NCBI GenBank assembly: GCA_037013495.1
Contig: CM072804.1
Location: forward strand, 31,784,501 to 31,848,500
DNA length: 64,000 nt
Direction: 5' to 3'
From: Hippophae tibetana
Taxonomy: Eukaryota > Streptophyta > Magnoliopsida > Rosales > Elaeagnaceae
How positions within the stretch are numbered: the first letter of the stretch is position 1; each line of letters opens with the position of its first letter. Under the pieces are notes generated by a model that searched no databases, was not told the origin of the DNA, and saw only the letters and a program-made list of their open reading frames with translations. Made by a program: the position numbers and the translations under genes. This document shows, piece after piece, positions 1-12,084 of this stretch.

Positions 1-48
1 TCCTCAGTCTAACTTGGAGTGTGAGGGATGCCAATACACACCTCTAGC

Positions 49-241
49 TTATCCCGGGGTTGTATCTGAAGCTGTATCAATTGCTTCAGTATTTTTTCTT
101 AGTGTCTTATCTTCTCTTCCATGGTGGGCTTTATGAGCTTCCTTCTCATTATTTTCCTTCTTGGCTTTCTTAGGAGATGAGAGCTCACTCTCTTGGGAGT
201 CAACCTGCTTATCCTCATGTTGAGGAGCATGGTATTCTTCA
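49..241 (-). CDS. Possible 3'-terminal exon of an unidentified charged protein
   Basis: On the minus strand an open stretch of about 64 codons ends at a TAA (49-51). It is rich in Lys, Glu, Asp, Ser and His, as in the disordered tails of nuclear proteins, and includes the run SSPKKAKKENNEKEAH. The frame is closed upstream by a TAA just above position 241, and a weak splice acceptor (GAAG) lies at the exon edge, so it would be the last exon of a gene whose other exons lie at higher coordinates or are lost. No upstream exon was recognised. The compositional bias resembles coding DNA but the family is unknown. It could also be a relic or chance frame. Confidence 0.3.
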
Positions 242-2760
242 GAATTTTATTGTAAGCTTATTGTGGAAGCTTTGATGGATCAAGCGTAATCTTTTGGAGG
301 AAAAAAGGTGATAAATACAATAAACAAAATGAAGAACACTATAAATTCTCTTGGTTTGTTCGTTAGCTTAGTTTGGTCAAAATATCAAATTTTCTCATAG
401 ACAATGCTAGATGTTGAAGTCAATTTCTAGCTTCATTGTATGCATCAATAATGTGCCAACTCAATACTAAAATAGATGAACAAATAATTAAAATAAATGA
501 CACCAAGGGTGTCAAATCTACTCTGATGCATGAGACAATATTTTGAGAAGTTTTAAATGAAATAATAGTAGGGTTTAGAGAAAATGTACCTTATTATTTT
601 ACTATGAGATTATTTATACAAGTAGGTACAATTAAATTCATTAACGTCTAATCATATCTAATTTATTTATTAGATAATTATCTTATAGAGATAATATATT
701 TTTGATATTCTTTTAGCTCAAATTCAAAACTATATGTTGACTACATACTAGTTGTACCATTTTAACTAATGAAAGATGACGTGGACTAATAAGAGGATGC
801 CACATGTATCTAATGAAAATTTTGCCAACAAGATCATGAGAAAATAATTAAATATTTATGAATTAAGAATAATTATTAAAAGTAAAAATAATATAAGGTA
901 GTATATATATTTCATTTAAAATGTTCATTTCTTTCTTCTTTTTTCATTGGATTATACTAAATTAGGCTTGCCAAATGTATTGTGTTGTCCTAGTGTCATT
1001 TTCGCATGTTAAATTTGTGTTCAGTTAATATAGTAAAACATTTAGGTAATTGTTTTAAAGTAAATTATTTATAATAATAAAAATAATATAACTTTAAATT
1101 TATGAAGTAATTATTGATAAATTTTATTCCCTATTATGTGTAATAATTATATTAGAATTTGTATTAAGATTATCTCTTACACTTTAATTAAAAAGAAATA
1201 AATGAATAAAATAAATTTTATTTTTATTAATATATTTTCAAAATTTATAAATTAAAAAATTCATTTAATTAGGATCCTTCTTTTGGTTATGATATGGTAT
1301 CTTAAAGGAATACATATTTAAAAATATATTTTTTAAATGCATTTAAAATTATAAAGATTGTCCAAATTTTAGCAACTTAAGTGACAAATGCCACTAATTA
1401 AACCATCAACAAATTATGTTGTCTCCGAGAAATATTTCAAACTATAAATATTATTTTTAAATATATATTTAAATAAATTTTACATTAAAATAATTGTTTA
1501 ATTTTGGATATAAATTGAAACAAATTAAAATAAAAATGAGTGTAAAAAGGGAGTTAAAAAGCAAAACTACTCTATTTACTTTTTTGGGCACAAAAAGGAT
1601 AGTGTGATAGCGAATACCGAATACTTAATATTATTTAAGTCTTAAAATTTCACAATCATCATTTGTTGTCCTCACTTAAGGTTGTACTTAAGAAATTGTC
1701 TAATTATATGTAAGATTCTAGACAGTAGAATTAGGAATAGAGAGCATAAGATATGTATCTATATTTTATATTCTTGAATTTGATTCTTAAAATTATATAT
1801 CATATTTTAATAAATATATAATTTTTTTATAAATTTAATTAAATTTAAATTTAAAATAATCATAAATAATATATTTTATATTTTATATTTCATTATTAAA
1901 TTATTTTTTATTTTATTAAAACATCGATAATATTTATTTTTTAAAATCTATTTAAAATATTTATTTAAATTCTAAAAGTCTAAAATCATATAATTATTTT
2001 ATAATTTATTATTATTTTTATATGTAACAAGATTTTATTAATATTATTTAAAATAAAAAGATTACATATTTATTATTCATATATTTTATTTTTCTTTATT
2101 TTTTATAAATATTATTTATTGGATAGAAATTTTCTTTTTTCCATTATAAATATTTTTTTAACTTAATGCCTTTTTTAATAATTTTTTCTTATAATAAAAA
2201 TAAAAAATAATACTTAAATCCCAATTTTTTTTATTTTGGAGTTTCGTTTCTCACAAAATATCACATATATGTGCATGAAGAATTTTTGGTGAGAAAAAGA
2301 GACAAACTCTATATCGAAAACGGAGAATGAAAGGATCCTCAGCTTTACGCCATCCCATTAACATTTGTGATTCAGAAGTAAATGCATTTTGTTTCGACTA
2401 TATCACTTAATATTAATTAAGAATAAGTTATTCAATTTTTTTTAAATATATAATAACGTGTATTACTTAAAATGAATGAAATTTTGAGATCAGTATAATT
2501 TTTTTAAAAAAATAAATTTAAATAAAAAATAAAAAATAGTAATTTAATCTATAAAAAATATAATTTAAAAATAATAAATAATTTAAATGTAAAATACTTA
2601 TAGTTTTTTTAATGATAGTATAGCAAAGGAAGTTTACATCCCAATATAGTAATACGAGATAATTGAAAGAATGCAATCGTGTCTCAAGATGATTGGCTCG
2701 GGTTGAAAACTACTCGTACTTAAAAGAAGAGAATCGAAGCCGTCAATGGATAAGTGCCAA
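242..2760. other. AT-rich intergenic DNA
   Basis: About 2.5 kb of very AT-rich sequence with long runs of A and T and no supportable gene. A possible old Copia-like LTR piece on the minus strand lies at about 600-740. The last few hundred bases before 3102 form the promoter side of the MBD gene. Confidence 0.6.
600..740 (-). repeat. Possible LTR fragment (Copia-like)
   Basis: Read on the minus strand, this stretch contains a TTTGAATTTG box, then TATAAGATAATTAT, then a TATA-like TTGTATAAATAA. The same order of first two boxes recurs on the plus strand at about 60325-60425, with an estimated 70 percent similarity by eye. The order upstream box, AT-rich spacer, TATA, then a leader fits a plant LTR promoter. 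No coding region is attached at either site. Confidence 0.3.
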
Positions 2761-2768
2761 CACGTGGC
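2761..2768. promoter_or_regulatory. G-box/ABRE core upstream of the MBD gene
   Basis: CACGTGGC lies about 340 bases upstream of the MBD start codon. This palindromic core is the classic plant G-box bound by bZIP and bHLH factors. It stands in a locally GC-richer patch (2680-2800) within AT-rich DNA, which fits a proximal promoter. Use by this gene is inferred. Confidence 0.4.
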
Positions 2769-3101
2769 GTTCCCAACGATGACCGTCACGTTTCAAAGTG
2801 CCCAACAAACAAATTAAAGACAAGCTTTCGAGCACCAATGTTCTGATTCAACAACGTGTCTGTTCCCTTTGGTTATTGGTTTTACGTTTCTCATATTTCA
2901 TTCACTGTTCCTTCTCATTCTGGTTGTTTCATATCAGAAGGCGGCTTGGAGAAATAGAAAAAACAGAGTAACAACTGCCTCTTGGGTTTTCACTTTTTCC
3001 TTCTATTTGCTCTCCAATCATTGAAGTGTTAATTGTATTTATCTAATCACAAGTTTAATTTTGAAATTAATTTTGTTGAATTTCGGTAGGTGAAGCTGTA
3101 A

Positions 3102-6100
3102 ATGGCGAGTTCAGTTGAGAATTTGGGTGCAAAGGAGGAGGTTCTCTCTTTTGAACTCCCTGCTCCTCCTGGTTGGAAGAAAAAGGTCTTTCTCTGTATT
3201 TTTCTCAATTTCTTTTTTGCTCTGTTTTCCCCCCCTTCAGCTATTTGAGCTTTTCGGTCCTTTTGAATTTAATTTCTTCGGGTTCTTATAGCTTAATATT
3301 TTCTTAGGGGTGAAAATTTGACCTGGGTTTATTTTGATTTTTCTATTTCTTTAGCTTCCATACGGTTGAATTTGATGTTCTGCTGATTATTTCTGTAGTT
3401 AGGGTTTCTGGGTTTTTGGGAATTGGCGTTGAATCATGAGTAATACGTCTTTCGGCGTCCGATTTCTTGATATCGTGTTTTTATTTAAGACTTCTGTTAC
3501 GTATAATTTTACTTCTTTAAGGATTTGGTGAGAAGGTTCTTATTTCGGGCTTTCGGTAGAGATTCTTTTGGGAAAACAACAAAAATTGAGTGGATAAATT
3601 TTTCTACGATTGAACTTTTATGAGTTGTTACAAAATTAACTAAATTTGGTTGGTTACTTTATACTATTAAATTTTGTAAAGCTACAATTATACTATCAAA
3701 TATTTTATTATTATTTTCATATCCAAAAATATCATCAAATATAATCAATTAATGAGAATTCACCGAATTAAGTAGTTGATATTTTTGTAATATTTATAAA
3801 GTTTTTTAATGTATTGAAAATAACAAAAACATGCTTGATAATATTTTTGTGTCAATCATTAAAGTTTAGTGGTTGAAAAATGTATTTATTCAAAATATTA
3901 TTTTAAAACTTATAGTCCAACTTGTATATTTTTAATATTAATATTAAAAAAAATATAAATTATCATTTCATATTTAATGTCGTTCAAATTAAACCTTATT
4001 CATTTAGGCACGTTTAATGCTACTTATAGTTCAATTGAAACCCGTTTAATATTGTTGGGGTACAATTCTTATTCTTATAAATTTTGGGGGTTAATTTATG
4101 TAATTTTCCTATTTTGTTTTAGGTGTTAGATTAATAAATGGTTTATAACCTCACAAGTCGAAGCTCCTTCGATGCAAGGTTTTGAAGGTTCTAAGTCCAA
4201 TATTTGTATATACTAGATCAGTAGATCTGGTGCTAAAAATCAGTTCCTATAAATTAGTCATTACAATGTTGAGGTTTTCAAACTTTTGTACTCTACAATT
4301 GATGGGGTTAATGTTGGTCACATTGTGACAGTTTAGGTTCAATTTTTTTTTTTTATGTTTTTCTTTTCTATACTTCGTACTAATTATTATTTCTTTTTCT
4401 GGTCCTACAGTTATGATGTTGTGTGTTTGAAAATAGGAATTTATAATATTGATTTAGTTGCAGCTATTGTGCTGTTTTAAGCTAACATGCACAGGCTTCT
4501 GTTTTTTGCGAGAGGATCTGTTTGCTGCTTTTTTATATATGTATTTCCATTCCATTAATATATTATATTGTATAATAATGATCTCAAATTTGTCTGAATT
4601 GAGCACTATCCTTGGGTTCCCTACTTTGGTACCTTTTACCCCTTGTTTTTCCCCTTTGATCTTGCAACTTAGTACTTTTACTTGTGTAATAGACTCTTTC
4701 GCCCTCTGTGAACATTCATTTCATTATATTCATCAGATGCGTACCTGGTTCGAGTTTGATTAGGGCTTGTTTTGTAACCAAATATGTTTTCAATTTCTAA
4801 TTTTTGAATCTAAATTTTCAAAATGAGTGCTATTTAGTAATTAATTATATTTTCAAGTTCAAAATCAAGTTGGAACTCATTTTCTTTTTTAAACACATCT
4901 TTTTATTGCGATGGAAACTTAAAAAATATGGTTTTGAAAGCTATATTTTAAGTTAACTTTTTCTTTGATTAGTTAAATGTATTTCTTTGTTGCAACTTAA
5001 AGAGGGAATGAAAGAAGAAAACAAAACTTTTTACCAAACAAACTTTTTTTGCCCTAAATGAATTAGAAAACAAAAAATTAGTTTCAAACACAAGAAAAAA
5101 GAACTCGTTACAAAAAGACCCCTTGATATTCACAATTTTATAGACTTTAGAGAATATTTTATGTCTCCTTCCTGCTGCTTCTCTGCATTTTCATTTGCTG
5201 TTTACTTCTTTTATTGTTTCTCTGTATCCATATATTTTATACGGAGAGAGAAACTCTGGTAAAGAGCTCATAGGTATGTAGTCATGTCATTTAATTGTGC
5301 TAGTAATCGTATTTTTGGTGTGAGGAGGTGAGTCCTGTGGAAGTTTTAAATGTTTTTACTGGAGTTATTTAAATCTATTATTTCCTTTTGGCCGTTTCTG
5401 GGAGTTGGATACACATACATCTTGATTCTTGTGGTTTGTGATTATCCTTCCTATTCCTATTTGACATTCATATTTGCATGTTGTGAGTTTTGTTCATATG
5501 TCATTTTAAGTAAATAGCAACCACGAATATAAAGTTCATATATGACAATAAGCTTACGTTGTGGCAAAATTTACAGCTGACTTTATTCTGCCTTGTTCAT
5601 AGAGCATTGGTTACAGGCTGGTCCTACATCCTAACAATCTTTTAAGCTCTAGTATGATCCAGTAACTAGTTAGGAGTATGTTCAGCTATGTTTTGCATAA
5701 CAATTGCCATTTTTCCTTTAGTGCTCACTCTTCTTCATATTGTCATTTCTTTCTTATTCTAATAACAAAGCGAAACTAAAATGAAACTAAAGAAGAGAGT
5801 TATTTCATCCATCCCTTGTATGGAGCATATAAGGTTTATATTAGAAATTTAGCGGTCATGTGTTTTACGTATTCAGAATGTTCTTGAAGTATTATACAAC
5901 TAACCTTGCTGCCACCTAAAAAGTGACAAAGCAATCTAGCTTTATCTTCACTGTTTATGTACAGGATCGTAAATCATAACAGAGGGAAATGATGTTATTC
6001 CATAAAGGAAAGAATTGTACTAACACCAATACAATATTCTGTGTTGAGCCATAACTAAAAATTTGGTTTTACTAGGTTAGTATGGTACCACAATTTATGA

Positions 6101-7808
6101 ATACCAGTCTTCGCAGTCTATGTCTATGATGAATTGTGTCTGCCAAAAAGAGTAAATCTTGGATGAATATTATTCCTAATTGAAAAGTTATTGTAATGTA
6201 GCTCTGATATCACTTTTAATTGACTATGGCAACTAAGTAAAAGATGTAAAGATGAAATATTTGTAAACGTATTATGTTAACCAAATTGTTGTTATCTCTT
6301 CTTCAAGTTAATGTTTAATGAGAAATCATGTTTGTGTTCAACATGTGGTTTTTCTTGAATTTTTATTAGGTCTACTTGTCGCTTATCTTTTTATATGATA
6401 TCTTTGATTTTCAGTTACATGGTTATTCAGTTATCATGTTTGCATTAAGTTTTGAGAACTGGTATGTTCTCTAGAATGAACACAATCCATGTTTGAAACA
6501 TCATTTTGATGAGATTGAGTATATTTCTGTTAGACTTTGTTTACAGATCTGTTCTCAGTTTGATTACAAACAAGCACTTCATATAACAATATTAATTGGC
6601 TGCAATTAAGACATTCTGCAATGCTCGTTACTTGAAATAAATCTGAGTTCCTTTTTCTACTCAAGCTATTATAACATTACACTGGTCTTTGTATATGACA
6701 GTTTCTGCCAAAGCAAGGGGGAACCCCCAAGAAAAATGAGATCGTATTCACTGCTCCAACGGGGGAGGAAATCAGTAACAAAAAACAGTTGGAACAATAC
6801 CTGAAAGCACATCCTGGTGGTCCAACAGTATCAGAATTTGATTGGGGCACTGGTGAGACACCAAGAAGGTCAGCAAGAATTAGCGAGAAGGCCAAAGCAA
6901 CAACACCACCAGAAAGTGAGCCAGCAAAGAAACGAAGCAGAAAGTCTTCAGCTTCGAAGAAAGAAAATGAAGAAAAAGAAGCTGCTTCAGAAGGAAATGA
7001 GGACTCAAAAGTTACGGATGTGCAAGATGATGAAAAGGATAAAAAGGATGATGCCGATGTTGAGGACAAAAAAGATGATCCAGGTCAGCAGAGGAAAGCA
7101 CAAGATGCAGAGGCCACTACAGAAGCAGCTGTAGGAGAAGAATCTAACTTGCCTAATGATACCATGAACACTTATGAGATTGTGCAGGAAAGTTTAATGG
7201 AAACTCATGGGGATGAAATCGAGGGTTCTGATGCCCAAAAGGCACATGCATATGGTTCCAAGGAAAAGGTTGAGCAGTCACATGCTAATGGAGAGAAAAC
7301 TGTAGAGGCTGGGGAGCTGGAAAATGAGCACAAAGACGGTGTTGTCGAGAAAAAATATGAAGAAGAGGCAGAGCCTAAAGAGAAAGATAACAGAAACGCA
7401 ACTGGCTTTGAAGGAGAAAAGGACGAGAAAGAAGGAGCCCTAGGGGATGAGGAAAACAATAGTTCAGATGGGGATGAAATCGAGGGTTCTGATGCCCAAA
7501 AGGCACATGCATATGGTTCCAAGGAAAAGGTTGAGCAGTCACATGCTAATGGAGAGAAAACTGTAGAGGCTGGGGAGCTGGGAAATGAGCACAAAGACGG
7601 TGTTGTCGAGAAAAAATATGAAGAAGAGGCAGAGCCTAAAGAGAAAGATAACAGAAACGCAACTGGCTTTGAAGGAGAAAAGGACGAGAAAGAAGGAGCC
7701 CTAGGGGATGAGGAAAACAATAGTTCAGTGCAGGATGCAAACAAGAAGGTTGAAGAAGTGACTGAGAATGGTGGCCTTGGTGAAGAGGGGAATAAGGTCC
7801 AGCTTTGA
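3102..7808 (+). CDS. MBD11: Methyl-CpG-binding domain protein, MBD10/MBD11 type (two exons)
   Basis: Coding exons are 3102-3185 and 6702-7808 (396 residues), joined across a 3516-base GT-AG intron. Exon 1 gives 28 residues ending in PAPPGWKKK; exon 2 continues with [13 protein letters not shown], then [19 protein letters not shown] and [20 protein letters not shown]. Together these form the MBD fold at about residues 15-95 with the flanking basic motif typical of Arabidopsis MBD10 and MBD11. The remainder is a long acidic, lysine/glutamate-rich tail. Family knowledge: MBD10 acts in silencing of ribosomal RNA genes in nucleolar dominance, and this plant MBD class is not reported to bind methylated CpG strongly. 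I cannot decide between MBD10 and MBD11. Oddity: residues 198-371 are two nearly identical 87-residue repeats. The gene converges on MPH2. Confidence 0.9.
4763..5122. mobile_element. hAT-like MITE in intron 1 of the MBD gene
   Basis: A 360-base non-coding segment begins GGGCTTGTTTTGTAAC and ends GTTACAAAAAGACCCC, so the ends form an imperfect inverted repeat. The flanks share TTGAT (4756-4760 and 5123-5127), an imperfect target-site duplication. Size, ends and intronic position fit a non-autonomous hAT-type MITE. The terminal repeat is degraded, so it is an old insertion. Confidence 0.5.
7209..7730 (+). repeat. 261-base tandem duplication inside the MBD coding exon
   Basis: Two head-to-tail units of 261 bases (7209-7469 and 7470-7730) encode 87 residues each, from [16 protein letters not shown] to [12 protein letters not shown]. 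By eye the 259-base core differs at one base, changing GELEN to GELGN; the boundary codon also differs. The length is a multiple of three, so the frame is kept. Confidence 0.95.
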
Positions 7809-9085
7809 GAACATTGCCTATTTTCCTTAGTCTGACATATTTCTGTAGTATAAATGTGCATGATAGCTATCTGATAGGTCATTTGAACATCCACATCTAC
7901 GCTCCACATTCATAGATTAGGCATAAAATATGACCTTTTGTTGTACTAAGACAGGTTTCACCAATCTTTGTAACTTGATAAGAGAGTAATACTGGTTATG
8001 TAATATGAAACAGCCCTGTACTTGAGGTAGTAAGTACTAGTAATCCTATGAATTTCGTTACATTCCCCTTAAGTTTTATCCTACTTGGACTTTTCATGGT
8101 TTCATTTTTGAAACCTGTAATAAGGTTATTGGGTTCTGTTTGAAACTGTGATTGAAAGTGATTTTAAATGTCTTAAAGTACTTTTTATACGTTTGATAAT
8201 GTTTATGAAAAGCGATTTCAAATTTTTAGGAGCATTATTTATACTTTTTAGAAAAAATAAGTAATACTCACTTTTTAGAGGAGTAGTTTATAATGCATTT
8301 TCCTTTTTTTTAATTAATTATTAAAGTTGCTCTAAATTATTTTTAGTAATTTTATGTAAATTATTTAATGTTTCTCTTTAGGTCATTTTTAACCAAACGA
8401 TTTTATTACAAAATTTGGGCTCGTTTGGATATGTTTTTTTTAAAGTATCAAATGCCGTAGTAATGTAGTAATTGCTTTTCTCGTGATAGTTTAATTCATT
8501 AGATTTGAAAAAGTAAGAGCAAATGATCAATTATTATATATTTTTTTTTAAGTAATGTTTAAATTGTATTTGACAAAGAGGTTTATCTTAAATGATTATT
8601 GGAACAGTTTTTTAAATAAAAGTTTTTTAAAAATAGAAAACAAATAAATATAATCATAAATCTATTAATTCTAATGAAGTAAATTGTAACAGGAAAAAAT
8701 TATTAAACCTTAGTGCTCCATTTTGAAAATAGTTTCAAGGTAAGTTGTTTAAAATGAAATGGTTTGATTAAAAGTGGTTTACTTAGAAGTATTAAGGTGT
8801 TTCGCATAAAATTGTTAGAAATGGTAGTAATTAATTTAATTGAAGAACTTTGCTCATTCATTTCATATCGTTGTGGTTCTGTCGCTAATGGAATAACTTC
8901 GGATAGTGATTAAGAATCTATGATGATATGTGAATACAATTATACAATCAATAAAATCTTCATTTGCTTTAAATTCAATGTTGAAGAATAATGAAATCAA
9001 AACTTGCTCTGATTGTCAAGAAAAGAGCATTCAAATTGAATGGAGAGAGAATGAGATGAAGAATTCGTATTCTCTCTCTGCCCCT
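7809..9085. other. Convergent intergenic region, 3' UTRs of MBD and MPH2
   Basis: The first 250 bases are probably the MBD 3' UTR. From about 8130 the DNA is AT-rich, with GGGTTCTGTTTGAAAC at 8129 and GGGCTCGTTTGGATAT at 8417 that resemble hAT-MITE ends, but no convincing inverted pair. No gene seen. Confidence 0.5.
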
Positions 9086-11708
9086 TCAAAGTCCCTTGAG
9101 CTGTTCATCAAGTCCTGTCAAAGTTGTCCATTTCTCAAATGCATCCGCAGATGACAAAAATGCAACTTTTGAGAACTCAACATCATTCCGAGAAACTGCA
9201 AGAGAAAAATAACAAATTAAGATTTACAAGAACTGCAGAGAAAGTGCAAATTGTGAAATGACAGAGACTACATTATGATTTTCACATAGAATGTGAAGAA
9301 GGCGCTACAACGATTCTTATGCTATTATTTGATTGACAGTTTTTTAATTGGTTTCGTAGCCTCACCTGAGGAGATCAATGAAGCTAGTGATGAATTAAAA
9401 GCATCCACCTCTGTTTTCTCTTCAGGGCTGGATGTTAGCTGTTGGAAGGGTACACCAGAAAAGTCAAAAACCTTAACAAAATAACTCATTCTGAAATCTT
9501 TCAGCTAAAGTGGAATCAAGGAAAACATTTGATGGTTATAAAATCTGAAATAATTATATTAGAATTAAGAAACAAATTTGACAAGAAAATAAATGTCCAA
9601 ATACTTACAAAACAAGAAAGAAGATGAGGCATTTGATTAAAAAGAAGGAAAATTATAAAAAAATAACATCTCTAAAAATTTATAACAACACAAATAACAC
9701 CCCAATAATATTAAACTTATTTCAATTGAATGATATTGAATAAGAAGTCTAAATGATCATAATTCAATTTAAACCACATCCAATTGGATAACATTAAAAA
9801 TAAAATGATATATTAGACTTTTTTTATTATGAAAATGAGCAATGTGTACATAAGATACACTATTTTATTAGATACAAGTTTTAAGTGTGTTATTTTTGTT
9901 GTTAAAAAAAGTAAAAAAGAATAAGAAAGAAGCTAGATTTGTTTGTATGATAAGTGATATAAGATGGATATATATATTACCTTGTTAAAAGCTAAATTGA
10001 TATTCTTAACCCAATCTGAATCAATGCTACCACCAAGAACAGAACTCGCTTTGGGTAGATCCTTATTTTCAATGGCTTGCCCAACTCTACTTAGCTTGTA
10101 TACCAAATCCTGTAGATATCCTGCAAAGATGCATTTTATCACTTTTAACTATACAGAATGTAGCTGAAGGCATCATTTAAGCTGCAATAATGGAAACCAA
10201 TGGACTCTTACTTGGGTGTGAGAGACATGAAAATAAGGGCAATAACCCAAATATTTAAATAAAACCAATGAATTACATTATTAATACTCCCAACTTATAA
10301 TTAAAACATTATTAATACTCCCAACTTGTAATTAAAGTTGTAGAGCCAGTAACTAACTCAGTTTTTTGACCTTAACCAATTGGTATATAAGGGTTTGGAA
10401 ATATGAAACACGAAATTTCTTGAAAAAGGCCAAGCCTTTACCAACGTACTAGTAGCCAGGCTACTGTGATCATCTCAGTTTTTTGAAATTCATGACCAAG
10501 TAGAGTGAAAATTAAACAGAAGAAAGGGACACATGGAGCTATTGACCTCTTTAATTCTTTAGCATGCCCCCATAATTATGACTATATTTCATTAGATTTC
10601 AAGTTACAAAAAGTAATCATCATGTATATTAAAAACAAGCTTGCTGTGCAGTTTCCATTTTACTCTTTTTGCTTATGAGTTTGGGGTTGATGGATCCTTT
10701 TATTTGTAAAAAGGTATTATTAACATCAAGCATAATAATTTTAATATTTTATACTTTAATAATTAGTGGGATTCATTAAAAGGATGATTAGGTCATTTAA
10801 GCCTTTCACTGTTCCCTTTCCTTAATTTTTTTAAGCTTTGAAAAGCAAATAAATGAGGTGATATTCCTTTCTCATTTTGCAATGTGACAAATAAAAAGCA
10901 TTAAATAATATAAAATATTAAACTTTGTTCTTTATCAACAATTTTTTAACGATCAAAAGAATTAAATTATATTTGTGGAAAGCAAATACAATAAGGTACA
11001 CCTAGCTTCATCAAAGTTACTACTGTTACCCTTTAACCAAATAAAAATTAGACCAGTTTCATGCAATTTCTGGTAGCACATTGTTATTGTCAAGTAACAT
11101 TTCTTTATGCCCAAGTATCAGATTTTAAGGTATCACAAAAACTTAGGTACAAACCTATTTGTTTATCATCAATATGAGAATTCAAATATCAAAACAATCC
11201 ACCACTTGAATCCAATTAATGGGTGAATCCTATGATATGGGTTTTGGATAATAGTATACAAAACACCAAAGAAAACTAAAACCAGAAAATTTGAACAAAA
11301 CGTATAATAATAAAAGTGAAAGAATTAATTATAACCTCTTTCTTTGTTGGCAGAGTTAATAATTCCTTGTTTTTCAAGCCTCTTCTTTCTATCCTGTTTA
11401 ACTTTTTCTAAGAGCTCCAAATCATCATCAGCCTCTAAAATAGCTGCATTAGAAATTGAGCCACCTTTACTAGCTAAAGCGAAGACGTAACTGGTGATGA
11501 AGCAGAGTGAGAGGCTTCTTTTGGTCAGAATTGGAGCTGGTGTGGTTGGCTGCCCATTTACTACTGCCTTGCAATTACTTAATAATAATCTCTTACCATT
11601 TTCTCTTTGAAAAGGATAAATCAAAGCAGAAGAATAAGAAGAAGATGATGAAGAAAATTGATGCGAAGGCTGGAATTTCATTGTAGTTGAGAGAAAGGCT
11701 GTAGCCAT
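9086..11708 (-). CDS. MPH2: Thylakoid lumenal 16.5 kDa protein MPH2 (four exons)
   Basis: Minus-strand exons are 11336-11708, 9981-10120, 9366-9438 and 9086-9195. All junctions are GT-AG and the joined frame gives 231 residues. Residues 1-60 are a Ser-rich plastid transit peptide. KR at 63-64 is followed by a hydrophobic stretch (66-79) and a likely cleavage after SNAA (about 89), which leaves about 142 residues, near 16 kDa. The mature part contains LQDLVYKLSRVGQAIE, DWVKNINLAFNK, SPEEKTEVDAFNSSLASL and FEKWTTLTGLDEQLKGL at the C-terminus. These match the Arabidopsis protein known as MPH2, which maintains photosystem II under high or changing light in the thylakoid lumen. All exons are intact. 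The small frames on the opposite strand over exons 2 and 3 are shadows. Confidence 0.92.
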
Positions 11709-12084
11709 TTTTTTTTTTAATTTTTATTTTCCTTGTAATTTTTGGTGGAAAATATCAGAGGTATTGACGGTTTGGTACTCACGAAGATAAGGTTGCGGGA
11801 TTCTGCCATCTGATCCAGTTATACTTTAAAGCTCTGCTGACTATTTTAGTCATCTGCAAAAAAATATAAATAAATAAATAAACAAATCACCACGGAAAAT
11901 TGCATTTGACACGGTTGGAAATAGAAGGTGTAAATTGGAAATAGATGTCCTACTCATGTACATCTAATTAATTTTGGGTAGAAATTTTATGTAACAAAGT
12001 AATTTGAATTAATTTTCTTATTTAATGACAGTGAAAAACAAATCTTGCACAAAATTAATAAAATCCATACCTAATTGCTTTTTT
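11709..12084. other. MPH2 upstream region
   Basis: AT-rich sequence directly 5' of the MPH2 start codon on the minus strand, bounded by the LINE relic. A pyrimidine/adenine-rich leader precedes the ATG. It must hold the MPH2 promoter, but I see no clear named element. Confidence 0.4.

Noticed and set aside
4458-4763. 101-codon plus frame in the MBD intron
   Set aside because: No recognisable domain; composition matches intron DNA and it does not join the exons.
7205-7909. 234-codon Ser-rich minus-strand frame across the MBD exon
   Set aside because: It is the antisense shadow of the Glu/Lys-rich tail, repeats with the 261-base duplication and shows no domain.
8129-8440. Second MITE in the MBD-MPH2 intergenic region
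   Set aside because: GGGTTCTGTTTG and GGGCTCGTTTGG are in direct, not inverted, orientation and no matching opposite end was found.
9293-9484. Plus-strand 63-codon frame containing SPEEINEASDELKAS
   Set aside because: It is antisense to MPH2 exon 3. By coincidence both strands read SPEE. The minus strand has correct splice sites and family matches on both sides.
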